DNA of 64,000 nt from JACPNO01 sp963825405 (GCA_963825405.1 CAWGTB010000005.1:682001-746000), one strand, 5' to 3'; shown: positions 45,202 to 55,110, numbered from the stretch's first letter. A program made the numbers and translations. The notes: generated by a model not told the origin, from the sequence alone.

Positions 45202-45210
45202 AACTCGCCC
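45190..45210. repeat. 21-base palindrome, intergenic repeat family A (second copy)
   Basis: GGGCGGATTTGAAACTCGCCC spans the tag stop codon and fills the 9-base gap before the convergent aminopeptidase P stop. Its reverse complement matches 30654-30674 at 18 of 21 positions, and both are flanked by GTAGG on the same side. Here it could act as a two-way terminator. Confidence 0.6.
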
Positions 45211-46698
45211 CTACTTGCGCCCTTTCTTCACGAACGCTTCGACATTGCTGGGCTTCGCCGCCATCGCTTCCACTTCCGCCGCTTCGATCGGAATTGGCCG
45301 GCTGATCCAGTCATGCCCTTCGGGCGTGACGATCACGTTGTCCTCAAACGCAACCCGCGGGCCATCGGGCGGCGCCACGCCCTGCTCGATAGACAGCACC
45401 ATTCCCGGCTTCAACGGCTGGTCGTAATCGCCCTCGTCGTGCACTTCCATGCCGATATAGTGGCCGATTCCGTAGGTGTAATATTTGTCGAGGCCGCCGG
45501 CGTCCTTCAACATCTGCACTGCCAGGTTGTGCAATTCCCACCAGGTCGCACCGGGCTTGATGCGCGAAATCACGGTCTTCTGCACGTTGAGCGCGATCTC
45601 ATAAAGGCGCCGCTGCTCTGGTGAAAACTTGCCGCCCACGGGCACGTTGCGCTGGATGTCGGCGGAATTGTGGCGATACGAAGCGCCAGTATCCACGTGC
45701 ACCATGTCGGTCGCTTCGAACACCGCCTCCGACGATCGCGGAATAAATTCGATGAAGCCTTCCGGAATCTCGCGCTCGCGTTTGCGGCCGCCGATCGGAT
45801 TGCGCCGCACCGAAGTCGGGAAACCGAGGTACGCGCCGCGATAGCGGTAGACGAAATCCATGATCTCCATCACCTGTGTTTCGGTCATGCCGGGCCGCAC
45901 GGCGCGCAATCCTTCCACCACGCCCTCGCCGGTGATCTCGACAGCGCGCCGCAGGCAGGCCAGGTCGTAGCCGTCCTTCATCATGCGGACGGGATCGAGA
46001 ACATCGGCGGAATCGCGCAGCTCAAGCTCGGGCGAAAAGCGCCTCAGGCGTTCGAAGAATTCCACGCGCGGCGGCTCTGCCATACGCAGGCGAAGAAAGC
46101 GCGGATAGTTGCCGTAGAGCACTTTATGATCGCGGCCCCAGGCTTTCGAAATAGCTCCGGCCAGCGGCCAGCGGCGGATCTGCGTAATGCGCCAATCGCG
46201 ATAGTCCGTGAGCGCGACGGAAAGCTCTTCTTCCAGGCGCGACAGCGGGCGCACTTCTTCGATGCCCGTGGCTTTGCGCACAGCTTCAGCGTCGCCGTTG
46301 GTGAACAGCACGGCCCAGTTTTTCTCCGGCGTAGGCACCAGCAGAATCGCGGCATCCAACGCTTCCAGGCCTTCCAGTCCCGTCAGAAAAATGAAGTCAT
46401 GATTTTCGCTGTGCGGCACCTGGAACTCGAGCCGCCGCGCCTGCGATTGTTCGACCGAGAAAACCAGCATTGCGCCGCCGGGCATGGCTTGCATGACGCG
46501 TTTGCGGCGTTCGGCAAAAGTGCGCCGCAGTTCAGCGGCGTCGAGATGATCCAAATCGAGTTTGGCGGCGCGCGCGGCTTCGGCGGTGTAATCGTAGTCG
46601 AACGGCTTGATGGTGCGGGAAGGTTGCGCGAGCGCCGCCAGCGTCGACAGTGCTGCGAGCGCGCAGAGGATGATCCAATGCAATGACCGGTATCTCAT
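45211..46698 (-). CDS. Exported aminopeptidase P (M24B Xaa-Pro aminopeptidase)
   Basis: 495 residues with a signal peptide (MRYRSLHWIILCALAALSTL). Aminopeptidase P N-terminal domain ('RRKRVMQAMPGGAMLVFSVE', 'SENHDFIFLTGLEGLEALDA'). Catalytic domain with metal ligands in 'MVHVDTGASYRHNSADIQRN' (two Asp), 'YTYGIGHYIGMEVHD' (His), 'LSIEQGV' (Glu) and 'VAFEDNVIVT' (Glu). It removes N-terminal residues before proline, here in the periplasm. Second exported M24 enzyme in this window. Confidence 0.92.
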   Translation of the reverse strand: MRYRSLHWIILCALAALSTLAALAQPSRTIKPFDYDYTAEAARAAKLDLDHLDAAELRRTFAERRKRVMQAMPGGAMLVFSVEQSQARRLEFQVPHSENHDFIFLTGLEGLEALDAAILLVPTPEKNWAVLFTNGDAEAVRKATGIEEVRPLSRLEEELSVALTDYRDWRITQIRRWPLAGAISKAWGRDHKVLYGNYPRFLRLRMAEPPRVEFFERLRRFSPELELRDSADVLDPVRMMKDGYDLACLRRAVEITGEGVVEGLRAVRPGMTETQVMEIMDFVYRYRGAYLGFPTSVRRNPIGGRKREREIPEGFIEFIPRSSEAVFEATDMVHVDTGASYRHNSADIQRNVPVGGKFSPEQRRLYEIALNVQKTVISRIKPGATWWELHNLAVQMLKDAGGLDKYYTYGIGHYIGMEVHDEGDYDQPLKPGMVLSIEQGVAPPDGPRVAFEDNVIVTPEGHDWISRPIPIEAAEVEAMAAKPSNVEAFVKKGRK

Positions 46699-46853
46699 GA
46701 TTGGCGAGGCTATCAGAGGCAGCGGACCGGCGTCAACATCAGCAAAATCGATGGGCTCTATCCAAAAGTTCTGCTGCCTGTGGCTTGGCCGCCGATGGTA
46801 TAGTCGGATATGAAGTATCGATTTATGTTCCCCGCACCATCCCAGGCAGTATC

Positions 46854-46882
46854 GCTAAGTAGCAGCGTTTGCTGCATTTAGC
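46854..46882. promoter_or_regulatory. Imperfect hairpin upstream of the HAD gene
   Basis: GCTAA(GTA)GCAGC-GTTT-GCTGC(AT)TTAGC: ten base pairs interrupted by a small internal loop, 84 bases before the HAD start. No T-run follows, so it is not a standard terminator. It may be part of a 5' leader or an operator. Confidence 0.3.
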
Positions 46883-46965
46883 AACTATCTAGCCAGCCCA
46901 GTCCGCTAAATTAAGCTCGTATTTTCACGCAATTACAGAACTGTTTCTTAGGAGGATTTCTCACT

Positions 46966-47781
46966 ATGAGCCTTAATAGCACCAAGCATTATTTATTGGC
47001 CTGCGATTTCGATCAGACGCTGAGCTCGAGCGATTCCGGCGTTGTGTTGAGTGAGTTGCTGGGCACGTCCGGGTTTGAGGAAAAGGTCGCCGGGCTTTCC
47101 CGCATTCACCTGGTCCAACAAGGCGGCGAGCTTACGTATCTGTTGTTGCACGATCCCGAATATCGCCACGTGCGCAAAGAACATCTGCGCGAAGTGGGCA
47201 AGCGAATTCGCCTGAAGCAAAATGTCCGCGCGTTGTCGCAGTTGCTGGAAGGGCTCGACGGATACCGGTTCTCGTTCTACGTGATTTCGGCGGCGCCCGA
47301 GGAAGTAATCCAATCGGCTCTGGAAGGCATCGTGGCGGCGGAGAATATTTATGGAACGCGCTTCCAGTACGATCCGGCGTCGGGCGAAATCCAATCCATC
47401 CTGCGCGTGCCGGCGGGTTACGGCAAAGTCGCGGTGCTGGAAGAGCTGCGCGCGAAATTGCAGGTTAGCCACGATCGCGTCATCTACGTGGGCGATGGCA
47501 GCTCCGACATTCACGTGATGCTGCACGTCAACCGCCGCGACGGATTGACCATCGCGGTCTCGGAAAACAAATACATCACGCCGATCGCGCGGCGAACCAT
47601 TCTGGGCGACGACGCCGGCAGCGTGGCCGTGCCCATCCTGGAAGAAATTGCCGGCTGGGATTCGGCGCGCATCCGCTCGCTGTTCGAGTCGCGCGGATTC
47701 GTCATTCAGGATTGGGACAAAGTCCGCACGGACTGGGTGACGATCAGCCAGGCCAGCGTGATGCCGCAGGTGCGCGCTTAA
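46966..47781 (+). CDS. HAD-superfamily phosphatase (phosphoserine-phosphatase-like subgroup)
   Basis: 271 residues. AGGAGG at 46951-46956 supports ATG 46966. HAD motif I 'LLACDFDQTLSSSDS' (nucleophile and acid Asp), motif II Ser in 'FYVISAAPEEVI', motif III Lys in 'PAGYGKVAVLEEL', motif IV 'VIYVGDGSSDIHVML'. The helical cap lies between motifs I and II (C1 type), as in MtnX and phosphoserine phosphatase. Substrate unknown. Overlaps the next gene by one base (TAATG). Confidence 0.88.
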   Translation: MSLNSTKHYLLACDFDQTLSSSDSGVVLSELLGTSGFEEKVAGLSRIHLVQQGGELTYLLLHDPEYRHVRKEHLREVGKRIRLKQNVRALSQLLEGLDGYRFSFYVISAAPEEVIQSALEGIVAAENIYGTRFQYDPASGEIQSILRVPAGYGKVAVLEELRAKLQVSHDRVIYVGDGSSDIHVMLHVNRRDGLTIAVSENKYITPIARRTILGDDAGSVAVPILEEIAGWDSARIRSLFESRGFVIQDWDKVRTDWVTISQASVMPQVRA

Positions 47782-48041
47782 TGAGCGCGGCGATGCTGGA
47801 CTGGATCGGTTGGGTGGCGACGGCCACTTTCGCGAGCTCGTACTTTTGCAGACAACCAGCGGCGCTGCGGCGCGTGCAGGCGCTGGCCGCGCTGCTTTGG
47901 ATCGGCTATGGCGCGGTGATCCGGTCGCTGCCGGTGGTAGTGGCGAATGTGGTGGTGGCGGTGGTGGCGGTGTATTCGTCGCTGCGGCCGGCATCCCCCA
48001 AAGAGGTGGGCGAAGAGGGAGGTACAATAAACACCAACTAA
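47781..48041 (+). CDS. Small YgjV-like inner membrane protein
   Basis: 86 residues from ATG 47781. Three hydrophobic segments: 'MLDWIGWVATATFASSYF', 'VQALAALLWIGYGAVI', 'LPVVVANVVVAVVAVYSSL'. 'WIGWVATATFASSYFCR' and the layout resemble YgjV/SemiSWEET-like three-helix proteins, some of which are sugar carriers. Translationally coupled to the HAD phosphatase. Confidence 0.7.
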   Translation: MSAAMLDWIGWVATATFASSYFCRQPAALRRVQALAALLWIGYGAVIRSLPVVVANVVVAVVAVYSSLRPASPKEVGEEGGTINTN

Positions 48042-48068
48042 TTCCGCACGAGTCTTTTGGAGGGGGTT

Positions 48069-50477
48069 ATGACTCAGCTTCAGCGGCGATTCCTGGTGTG
48101 CTCGCTCGCCCTGCCGTGGTGTTTACATTCGCAAACGCGAACGGCCAGTACCCCGGACGACGCCAACCGGCTACCTATTAAGCGGGTTGTCCTGTACAAG
48201 AACGGCGTCGGCTATTTCGAACATCTGGGCCGCGTCCGCGACAATCAGGATGTCGCGATTTCGTTCACCTCCGGCCAGCTCAACGACGTCCTCAAGTCGG
48301 TCACCGTGCTCGATCTCAACGGCGGCCAGATCACCAATATTGCTTACGGATCAGCCGCGCCGGTCGATCGCCAACTGGGCGATCTGCGCCTTTCGGTAAA
48401 CGAGAAGACTTCGCTCACGGAATTTCTCAGTGCTCTGCGAGGAGCGCGGCTTGAAGTTCGCAGCGGAACGAATTCCATCACCGGGCGGCTTCTCAGCGTC
48501 GAGCGCAAAACGCGCATCGCGGGCGGCACCACGTTGGAAGTCGACTATGTGTCGCTCATCACCGAGAACGGTGAGCTGCGCACGACGGAGCTTTCGCCGT
48601 CATTCTCCGTTCGCCTGCTCGACCGCGGTCTGACGCGGAAAGGTTGATCGTTTCCTCGATATTGTCGCCGCGGCACGAGAGTCGGATGCCCGCCGCATGG
48701 TGCTTTCAACGGCGGGTACTGGCGAACGATCGATCTTCGTGAGCTACATCAGCGAAGTGCCGGTATGGAAGAGCACGTATCGCCTGGTATTCAATCCGAA
48801 AGCCGGTCCGAAGCCGTTGCTGCAAGGCTGGGCGATCGTCGATAACACTGTCGGGCAGGATTGGGACAACGTCGAACTCTCGCTCGTCGCCGGCGCGCCG
48901 CAATCCTTCGTGCAGAATCTTTCCCAGCCCTATTACGCGCGCCGGCCGGTGGTCCCGCTGCCGGAGAGCGCGAACATGGCGCCGCAGACGTATCAGTCTA
49001 CGCTGATCGCCGGAGGCGCTCGCATCACGGGCCAGGTGTCGGACGCGCAGGGAGCCGCGATCGGACGCGCCGCGGTTCGGGCATTCGACGCAGACGGCAC
49101 GGTGGTTGGCGAAGCTACTACTAATGAGAAGGGCGTTTACGAACTGCAAGGGCTGCCCGACGGTCTGGTTCGCCTGGAGTTCGAAATGGCGGGTTTCAAA
49201 CGCGGCCTAATCAATGATGTCGTAGCTTCAAGCGCACAACCGAGTGTGCGCGACATGCGTTTAGACGTGGGAGCTGTAACCGAAAGCGTGATGGTATCCG
49301 GTCAGACGTCAAACCTCGAGACCTCGAACGCGCAAGTCTCAGGCCGCAACGCAGGCAGTGGGAGCCGTCTCGGGGGCGCTGAGACTTACGGGGCGTTCAA
49401 AAAGGTTCCTCCACCTCCATCGAGGCCGAAGCAAATCAACCGGGACGAGCTCAGCATGATCCGAACGCAAGCGACAACTGCAGCGCAAGCCCAGGAACTA
49501 GGCGATCTCTTCGAATACAAGCTCAAACAACCAGTGACGATTCAGAAGAACCGCTCCGCGCTGGTGCCCATCGTGCAATCGCCGATCGATGCGGAGAAAG
49601 TTTCCATTTGGAATGATCAGGCCGGCATGCCGCGTCCCCTGCGCGCTCTCTGGCTTACCAACTCAAGCGGTCTCACGCTCGACGGCGGTAGTTTTAGCGT
49701 CCTCGAAGCGGAGACGTTTGCCGGCGAAGGCATTTTTGAGCCCGTTCGGCCGGGCGAAAAGCGCCTGGTGTCTTATGCGACTGATCTGGCTCTTAACGCC
49801 AGCTCCAAAAATTCAGCCGAGCGGGAGCGGGTATCGCGCGTGCGCATTGCAAATGGTGTGCTAACGCAAACGAGCGAGATCCGGGAGAAGAAGACCTACA
49901 CGTTTCGCAATGAAGATAGCGCGGCGCGCACGGTGATTGTCGAACATCCCGTCCGCGTAGGCTACACGTTGCAGGGCGGCGATTCAGCCCGATGAAGTGA
50001 CATCCGCCTGGATGCGTTTCCGGGTGCAGGTGAAGCCCAAGGAGACCGCCATGCTGGTGGTGGAGGAAGCCAAGCCGCTGTTCAACACCTACGGCATTGG
50101 CACCATCACCAGCAACCAGGTGGTGCTGTTCGCGCAGCCAGAAATCGATCAATAAACCGATCGAGGATGCGCTGCGAAAGATTCTTGCCCAGAAGAAGAT
50201 GGTTGAAGACCTGGAGGCCCAGAAAGAGGCCCGCGATGCCGAGTCTCGACCGGATCTTCGACGATCAGCAGCGGCTGACGGGAGAACTTGAAGGCGCTCA
50301 AAGGGAGCGCCGAAGAGAAAGCGCTGGTCCAACGCTACACACAGCAACTGAACAATCAGGAGAACCGCCTGGAAGCTTTACAAAAAGAAATGGAGCAACT
50401 GGACGCAAAGGCAGAAAGCGCCCAAAGCGAACTGGATCGCGATGATCCAGGCGCTTGCTTTCGACGTCGCGCTGTAG
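48069..50477 (+). CDS. DUF4139 exported protein with an inserted carboxypeptidase-regulatory-like domain, frameshifted
   Basis: About 800 residues once joined. AGGGGG precedes ATG 48069 (MTQLQRRFLVCSLALPWCLH, signal peptide). DUF4140/4139 features: 'IKRVVLYKNGVGYFEHLGRV', 'GQLNDVLKSVTVLDLNGGQI', 'VSYISEVPVWKSTYRLVF', 'QGWAIVDNTVGQDWDNVELS', 'FEYKLKQPVTIQKNRSALVP', 'GYTLQGGDSA', then a coiled coil ('ALVQRYTQQLNNQENRLEAL') and the end 'MIQALAFDVAL'. In the middle, near 49010-49330, 'ARITGQVSDAQGAAIGRAAV' to 'VGAVTESVMVSGQTSNLETS' is a carboxypeptidase-regulatory-like domain of the kind that precedes Oar-type TonB receptors. Frame changes lie near 48640, 49990, 50150 and 50250-50440. Confidence 0.82.
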
Positions 50478-50487
50478 CGCGGCCCGC

Positions 50488-51852
50488 TTACTCCTGGCCC
50501 GAACTCACATCGGCCGTCGTGGGCAGTTGAGCCTCGAGTGCGGCCAGACGAGCTTCCAGCTTTCGAATTACTTCGGCTTGCTTCTGGAGCTCGTTGAGCA
50601 GCATGGCAGGCAGCTTGGAATACTGCACCGTCTCCACCTGCCCGTCTTTTCCTCGCACCACCAGCTCCGGATACACGGCGTCGACTTCTTCGGCAATCAG
50701 CCCGTACTCGAGCGGCTTCGAGCCGTCCGGATTGGGCTTCTTGTAGTGGAAGGTCACCGGGCGCAATCGCAGCAAGCCCCTGCTGGCATCGCCCATGTCC
50801 TGAATATCTTCCTTGTAGCGGCGCGAAGATACCGCCACTTCGACGCCCAGTTGGCCATTGGAGTCGATGACCACATTGGCCGGGCTGCTCACTGTGCTGC
50901 CCAGGATGCCGGCAATGAACGTCGAGGTCTGCGCGCCTCCGATCCTGATGGTGTGGTCGTCGGCAGCTGATCCCTGATTTCCAATCATGATATTTTCGCT
51001 GCCTGTTGTGAGGCCAGATCCGGCGAGGTGGCCGATGGCGATATTCTCGCCTCCGGTGGCGTTTTCGAGCGTATCGGCGCCGAGGGCGGTACTGCCGAAC
51101 CCGGATACGTTGGCGTAGAGCGCGTTGAAACCCAGCCCGGTATTATAGCCACCGCTGGTGTTGGAGAACATGGCCTGGTACCCAAAGGCAGTGTTCAAAT
51201 CGCCCGACGTGTTGAAAGTAGTTGAGGCCATCGCGCCGGTCCCCATCGCCGTGTTGCTTTCCAAGTCGGTCGGCGCGGCGAAGTAGCCGTTGATATCGAT
51301 TACGACGTCAGTTGGACCGCTGGCGGCCACGTTTACTGAGCCATCGGGACTCGCCGCTGTAATCACGGTGGCGGTCTGATAGGACGCGCTCGGGTTCCAG
51401 GTCAGCGACGCGGCCAGAGGCACGGGAGTGGCGGGATTTGGATACACGAGGAGATAACCGCCGGGTGTGTGGCTCGTCGGAACCACGGTGACGTTGAGCG
51501 AGTAGGCCTCGGGATTGCCGCCACCGCCTTGTACGACAATGCTGCATGCTCTTGCGATGGGCAGAGTGTGGGGCGTGAGTGAGGTTAAGAGCGCCGATCC
51601 GAGGGCCGGATAACCCGAGCCCGGGCGCGTATCGGCAAGACGGCATGGCGTCATCGGTACAAAAACAAGAAGGTCGGGAGTGATGCCGCCGGGAAGCTGC
51701 ACCTTTTTGACCGGGTTGTGCGCTTGTGATCGTGCCACGCGGCCAGGCACCGGCCAGTTATTGAGCGGCACCACAATGCTCTCTCGAAGTGACTGGGCAG
51801 CCAGAGCCAGAGGCAGGAATACTAATAGAGAACCGATAGACGGCAGGGTCAT
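50488..51852 (-). CDS. Secreted protein with C-terminal S74 intramolecular chaperone (tail-fibre type)
   Basis: 454 residues from ATG 51852 (MTLPSIGSLLVFLPLALAAQ). The middle has short Gly/Ala/Asn repeats like the head of trimeric adhesins ('NTAFGYQAMFSNTSGGYNTG', 'SGFGSTALGADTLENATGGE', 'NIAIGHLAGSGL'). The C-terminus is a peptidase S74 chaperone: 'VSSRRYKEDIQDMGDASRGL' with the Ser/Lys self-cleavage site, 'LIAEEVDAVYPELV', then a trimeric coiled coil ('NELQKQAEVIRKLEARLAAL'). In phages this domain trims tail spikes. Here the signal peptide and non-phage context suggest a surface fibre or adhesin. Confidence 0.85.
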   Translation of the reverse strand: MTLPSIGSLLVFLPLALAAQSLRESIVVPLNNWPVPGRVARSQAHNPVKKVQLPGGITPDLLVFVPMTPCRLADTRPGSGYPALGSALLTSLTPHTLPIARACSIVVQGGGGNPEAYSLNVTVVPTSHTPGGYLLVYPNPATPVPLAASLTWNPSASYQTATVITAASPDGSVNVAASGPTDVVIDINGYFAAPTDLESNTAMGTGAMASTTFNTSGDLNTAFGYQAMFSNTSGGYNTGLGFNALYANVSGFGSTALGADTLENATGGENIAIGHLAGSGLTTGSENIMIGNQGSAADDHTIRIGGAQTSTFIAGILGSTVSSPANVVIDSNGQLGVEVAVSSRRYKEDIQDMGDASRGLLRLRPVTFHYKKPNPDGSKPLEYGLIAEEVDAVYPELVVRGKDGQVETVQYSKLPAMLLNELQKQAEVIRKLEARLAALEAQLPTTADVSSGQE

Positions 51853-51944
51853 GTGCGACCTCCGGATAGAGTCTTTCACGGCGCTAGGTACGAGTCAACG
51901 GAGCATGCCGTAACCTTGCCGGGCGGGCTCGGTATACCTTCGTG

Positions 51945-54362
51945 ATGGGCACGCTCTGGCAGGATCTTCGCTACTCGCTGCGAACGCTTCGCAAGAACCC
52001 CGGTTTCGCTGCAGTCGTCATCCTCATTCTGGCGCTGGGCGTGGGCGCCAACACAGCCATTTTCAGCCTGGTGAATGCCGTGCTGCTGCGACAGTTGCCG
52101 TTTCCGGAAGCGGACCGTCTGGTAATGGTTTGGGAAGACATGACGTTCTTGGGTTTCTCCCGCAACACTCCGGCCCCGGCCAACTTTGTGGATTGGCGAA
52201 AGCAAAATCAGGTCTTCGAGGACATGGCGGCCATCCGCTTTCGCACCTTGAACCTGACTGGCGACGGCGAGCCGGAACGTCTGGACGCGCGCGGCGTGAC
52301 TGCCAGTTTCTTTTCGATTGTGCGCGTCCAGCCGCTGCTGGGCCGGCCCATTCTCGACGATGACGACCGGCCGGAGGCTGGGAAAGTTGCCGTCATCAGC
52401 TACGGTCTCTGGCAGCGGCGTTTCGGGGGCGAAGCCAATATAGTCGGCAAAGACATCGTGCTCGATGGAGAGAAATATTCCGTCATCGGCGTCATGCCGC
52501 CGCGCTTCTCCTTTCCGACGCAGGGGATCGACGTCTACGTGCCCACCGGATTTGACGCGGCTACCTGGAACCGGCGCACCAGCCATTTTCTTTTTGTCGC
52601 GGCGCGCTTGAAACCGGGCATTTCATGGCAGCGCGCCCAAAGCGACATGCAAACCATTGCCGAGCGCCTGCAGCGTGATTATCCCGATACCAATGCGCGC
52701 GTGGGCGCGACGGTATTGCCGATGCGCGAGCAATACGCGGGCGGCGTTCGGCTGGCGTTCATCGTGCTTCTGGGCGCGGTTGGATTCGTGCTGCTCATCG
52801 CTTGCGCGAACATCGCCAACCTGTTGCTGGCGCGCGCGGCATCCAGACGCAAAGAGATGGCGGTGCGGGCCGCGCTGGGCGCGGGACGTTGGCGGGTGAT
52901 CCGCCAGTTGCTCACGGAAAATATCCTGCTGGCAGGGATTGGCGGCGCGCTCGGAGTCCTGCTGGCGCGCGCCAGCTTCACGTTTCTCAGCCGCCTGATT
53001 CCGCCGGCGATGGGCGACGGCTCGCCGCTGCAGTTGGATTATCAGGTGCTCGCGTTTTCGCTGCTGGTCTCGCTCGCTGCCGGTGTGCTATTCGGACTGG
53101 CGCCGGCCTGGCAAGCCTCGCGCGTGGATCTCAACGACGCGCTCAAGCAGGGCGGCCGTCAAAGCTTTTTGGCCAGCGGGAAACGAGTGCGCAGTTCGCT
53201 GGTCGTCGCAGAAGTGGCGCTGGCGGTGGTGCTGCTTACTGGGGCCGGTCTGCTAATGCAGACGTTGGCCCGCCTGCGCGGCGTCGATCTCGGATTCCGC
53301 ACGGACAATTCGCTGGTGATGACTACGGTACTTTCCACGGCCAAGTACACCAAAGATACCGACCGCGTGGCATTTGCCCGCCAGGTGTTGGATCGCATCA
53401 AAGCGCTGCCTGGAGTGGTGAACGCAGGGTATGTCAGCACGCTGCCGCTGATTATCAAAGGCAATACGCGCGGCTTTGTCGTGGAAGGCCATCCGCTGCC
53501 GCTGCCCGGCGAATCGCTCGATGCGAACTACCGCGAAGTCAGCTCGGAATATTTGCAGACCATGGGCATCCCCCTGCGCCGCGGGCGTTTTCTCGAGGAG
53601 CAGGACCGCGCCGAATCAAAGGCCGTCGCGGTGATCAACGAAACCATGGCGCGCAAGTTTTGGCCCAATGAAGACGCGCTTAGCAAGCGATTCAAGTTCA
53701 CCAACGATCCCACGCAAACGTGGCGCGAAATCGTCGGCATTGCCGGCGACATTCATCAGATGGGCTTGGAGGAACCGCCGCGCGCGGAGCTGTACATGAC
53801 GCTGCAGCAGGCCCGTATGCCCGATCCAAATTTTCTGGTGGTGCGTACCACCGGCAATCCGCTGAATCTGGCGGCTGCAGTGCGCAACGAAATTCGCGCG
53901 GTGAATCCGGAGCAGCCGATTTCCAATATCCGCACGCTGGAAGACATCGTGGAAGTGGAGGTATCGCAGCGGCACCTGCAGATGGAGCTACTGGGCGGAT
54001 TCTCGGCGCTCGCGCTGCTGCTGGCCACCATTGGCATCTACGGCGTGCTGCACTATACAGTGGCGCAGCGAACCCCGGAGATCGGCGTGCGCATGGCGTT
54101 GGGCGCGCGCCGGCAGGACGTGCTGCGCATGGTCGTCCTGCAGGGAATTCGGCTGGCGACGATCGGGGTAATCGCCGGGCTGGCGGCGGCGCTGGCGTTG
54201 ACGCGCGTGATGTCGAGCCTGTTGTTCGGCGTAAGTGCCAGCGATCCAGCCACCTACGCGGCGGTAACGGCTGTCCTGCTGGTGGTTGCGGCGGTGGCAA
54301 GCTACATTCCGGCCCGGCGCGCGTCGCGCGTGGACCCCATGGTCGCCCTGCACTATGAGTAA
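51945..54362 (+). CDS. ADOP-type duplicated ABC permease (MacB/FtsX family)
   Basis: About 805 residues; the GTG three bases upstream is an alternative start. The N-terminal 'MGTLWQDLRYSLRTLRKNPG' and 'VILILALGVGANTAIFSLVN' are the hallmark of acidobacterial duplicated orphan permeases. A MacB periplasmic domain comes next. FtsX unit 1: 'AFIVLLGAVGFVLLIACANI' to 'SRLIPPAMGDGSP'. A second MacB periplasmic domain and FtsX unit 2 follow ('ALALLLATIGIYGVLHYTVA', 'EIGVRMALGARRQDVLRMVV'). Eight membrane helices in two sets. No ATPase gene is adjacent, as usual for this orphan family. Possible mechanotransmission or export role. Confidence 0.94.
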   Translation: MGTLWQDLRYSLRTLRKNPGFAAVVILILALGVGANTAIFSLVNAVLLRQLPFPEADRLVMVWEDMTFLGFSRNTPAPANFVDWRKQNQVFEDMAAIRFRTLNLTGDGEPERLDARGVTASFFSIVRVQPLLGRPILDDDDRPEAGKVAVISYGLWQRRFGGEANIVGKDIVLDGEKYSVIGVMPPRFSFPTQGIDVYVPTGFDAATWNRRTSHFLFVAARLKPGISWQRAQSDMQTIAERLQRDYPDTNARVGATVLPMREQYAGGVRLAFIVLLGAVGFVLLIACANIANLLLARAASRRKEMAVRAALGAGRWRVIRQLLTENILLAGIGGALGVLLARASFTFLSRLIPPAMGDGSPLQLDYQVLAFSLLVSLAAGVLFGLAPAWQASRVDLNDALKQGGRQSFLASGKRVRSSLVVAEVALAVVLLTGAGLLMQTLARLRGVDLGFRTDNSLVMTTVLSTAKYTKDTDRVAFARQVLDRIKALPGVVNAGYVSTLPLIIKGNTRGFVVEGHPLPLPGESLDANYREVSSEYLQTMGIPLRRGRFLEEQDRAESKAVAVINETMARKFWPNEDALSKRFKFTNDPTQTWREIVGIAGDIHQMGLEEPPRAELYMTLQQARMPDPNFLVVRTTGNPLNLAAAVRNEIRAVNPEQPISNIRTLEDIVEVEVSQRHLQMELLGGFSALALLLATIGIYGVLHYTVAQRTPEIGVRMALGARRQDVLRMVVLQGIRLATIGVIAGLAAALALTRVMSSLLFGVSASDPATYAAVTAVLLVVAAVASYIPARRASRVDPMVALHYE

Positions 54363-54446
54363 GAAAGGATTATATTTCGTTCACAAATAGAACCTGCGCC
54401 ACCCCGATACGTCTGATAGAGTGTAGGGCAAAAGGGGACCTTCGGT

Positions 54447-55097
54447 ATGCTGCAAAAATTCGCATCGACGGCATTTGTGGTGGGAACGCTGCTGACGGCG
54501 GCGCTACCCTCGGTGGGCTTGGCGCGCGGTCGCGGTGGAAGCTCCGGAGGCGGGCATTTCTCCGGAGGTGGTCATAGTTCCGTCGGAAGATCGGCGGGAG
54601 GCGGCAGCCGCGGTTCGAGTTTCTCGGGCGGCAGCCATTACAGCGCTCCTCGTGGTTTCTCAGGCGGCGCACGCAGTTTTGCAAGCCCCGGCGGCTACGG
54701 ACGCGGCGGTAGCTACTATGGCCGCGGCTATAGCGGCTCTCGTTATTACGGACGCGGCTACCGCGGATATTACGGCGGCGGCTTCTCTCTAGGTTTAGGC
54801 TTTGGTGTTCCCTATGGATACGCCTACGGCCCCGGCTATGCCTACGACCCAGGCTATGCTTACGGACCGGCGCCGGCCTGTGTCCCTGGAACTTACGATC
54901 GCTACGGCAACTGGATCCCGAATCCCAATTGCTATGCTGCTCAACCGCAATACGCGCAGCCGTATCCGCAGGCGCAGCAGGGCTACGGGTATCCGCAACA
55001 ACAACAACAGCCTTATCCGCAACAGCAGCCGAACTACGATCCGAACCAGCAGTATCCGCAGCCGCAGCAGGGCTACGATCCGAATCAGCCGCGCTAA
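54447..55097 (+). CDS. Exported Gly/Ser/Tyr-rich protein with a Pro/Gln-rich tail
   Basis: 216 residues. Signal peptide 'MLQKFASTAFVVGTLLTAAL'. Residues 28-85 are Gly/Ser-rich; 85-135 are Gly/Tyr-rich ('GRGGSYYGRGYSGSRYYGRG'); residues 165-216 are repeats of YPQ/PQQ ('YGYPQQQQQPYPQQQPNYDP'). A central Cys pair ('PACVPGTYDRYGNWIPNPNC') could form a disulfide. Low-complexity envelope or surface protein, not assignable to a function. Frame bias and signal peptide support coding. Confidence 0.7.
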   Translation: MLQKFASTAFVVGTLLTAALPSVGLARGRGGSSGGGHFSGGGHSSVGRSAGGGSRGSSFSGGSHYSAPRGFSGGARSFASPGGYGRGGSYYGRGYSGSRYYGRGYRGYYGGGFSLGLGFGVPYGYAYGPGYAYDPGYAYGPAPACVPGTYDRYGNWIPNPNCYAAQPQYAQPYPQAQQGYGYPQQQQQPYPQQQPNYDPNQQYPQPQQGYDPNQPR

Positions 55098-55110
55098 CGC
55101 TGCACTTTAG

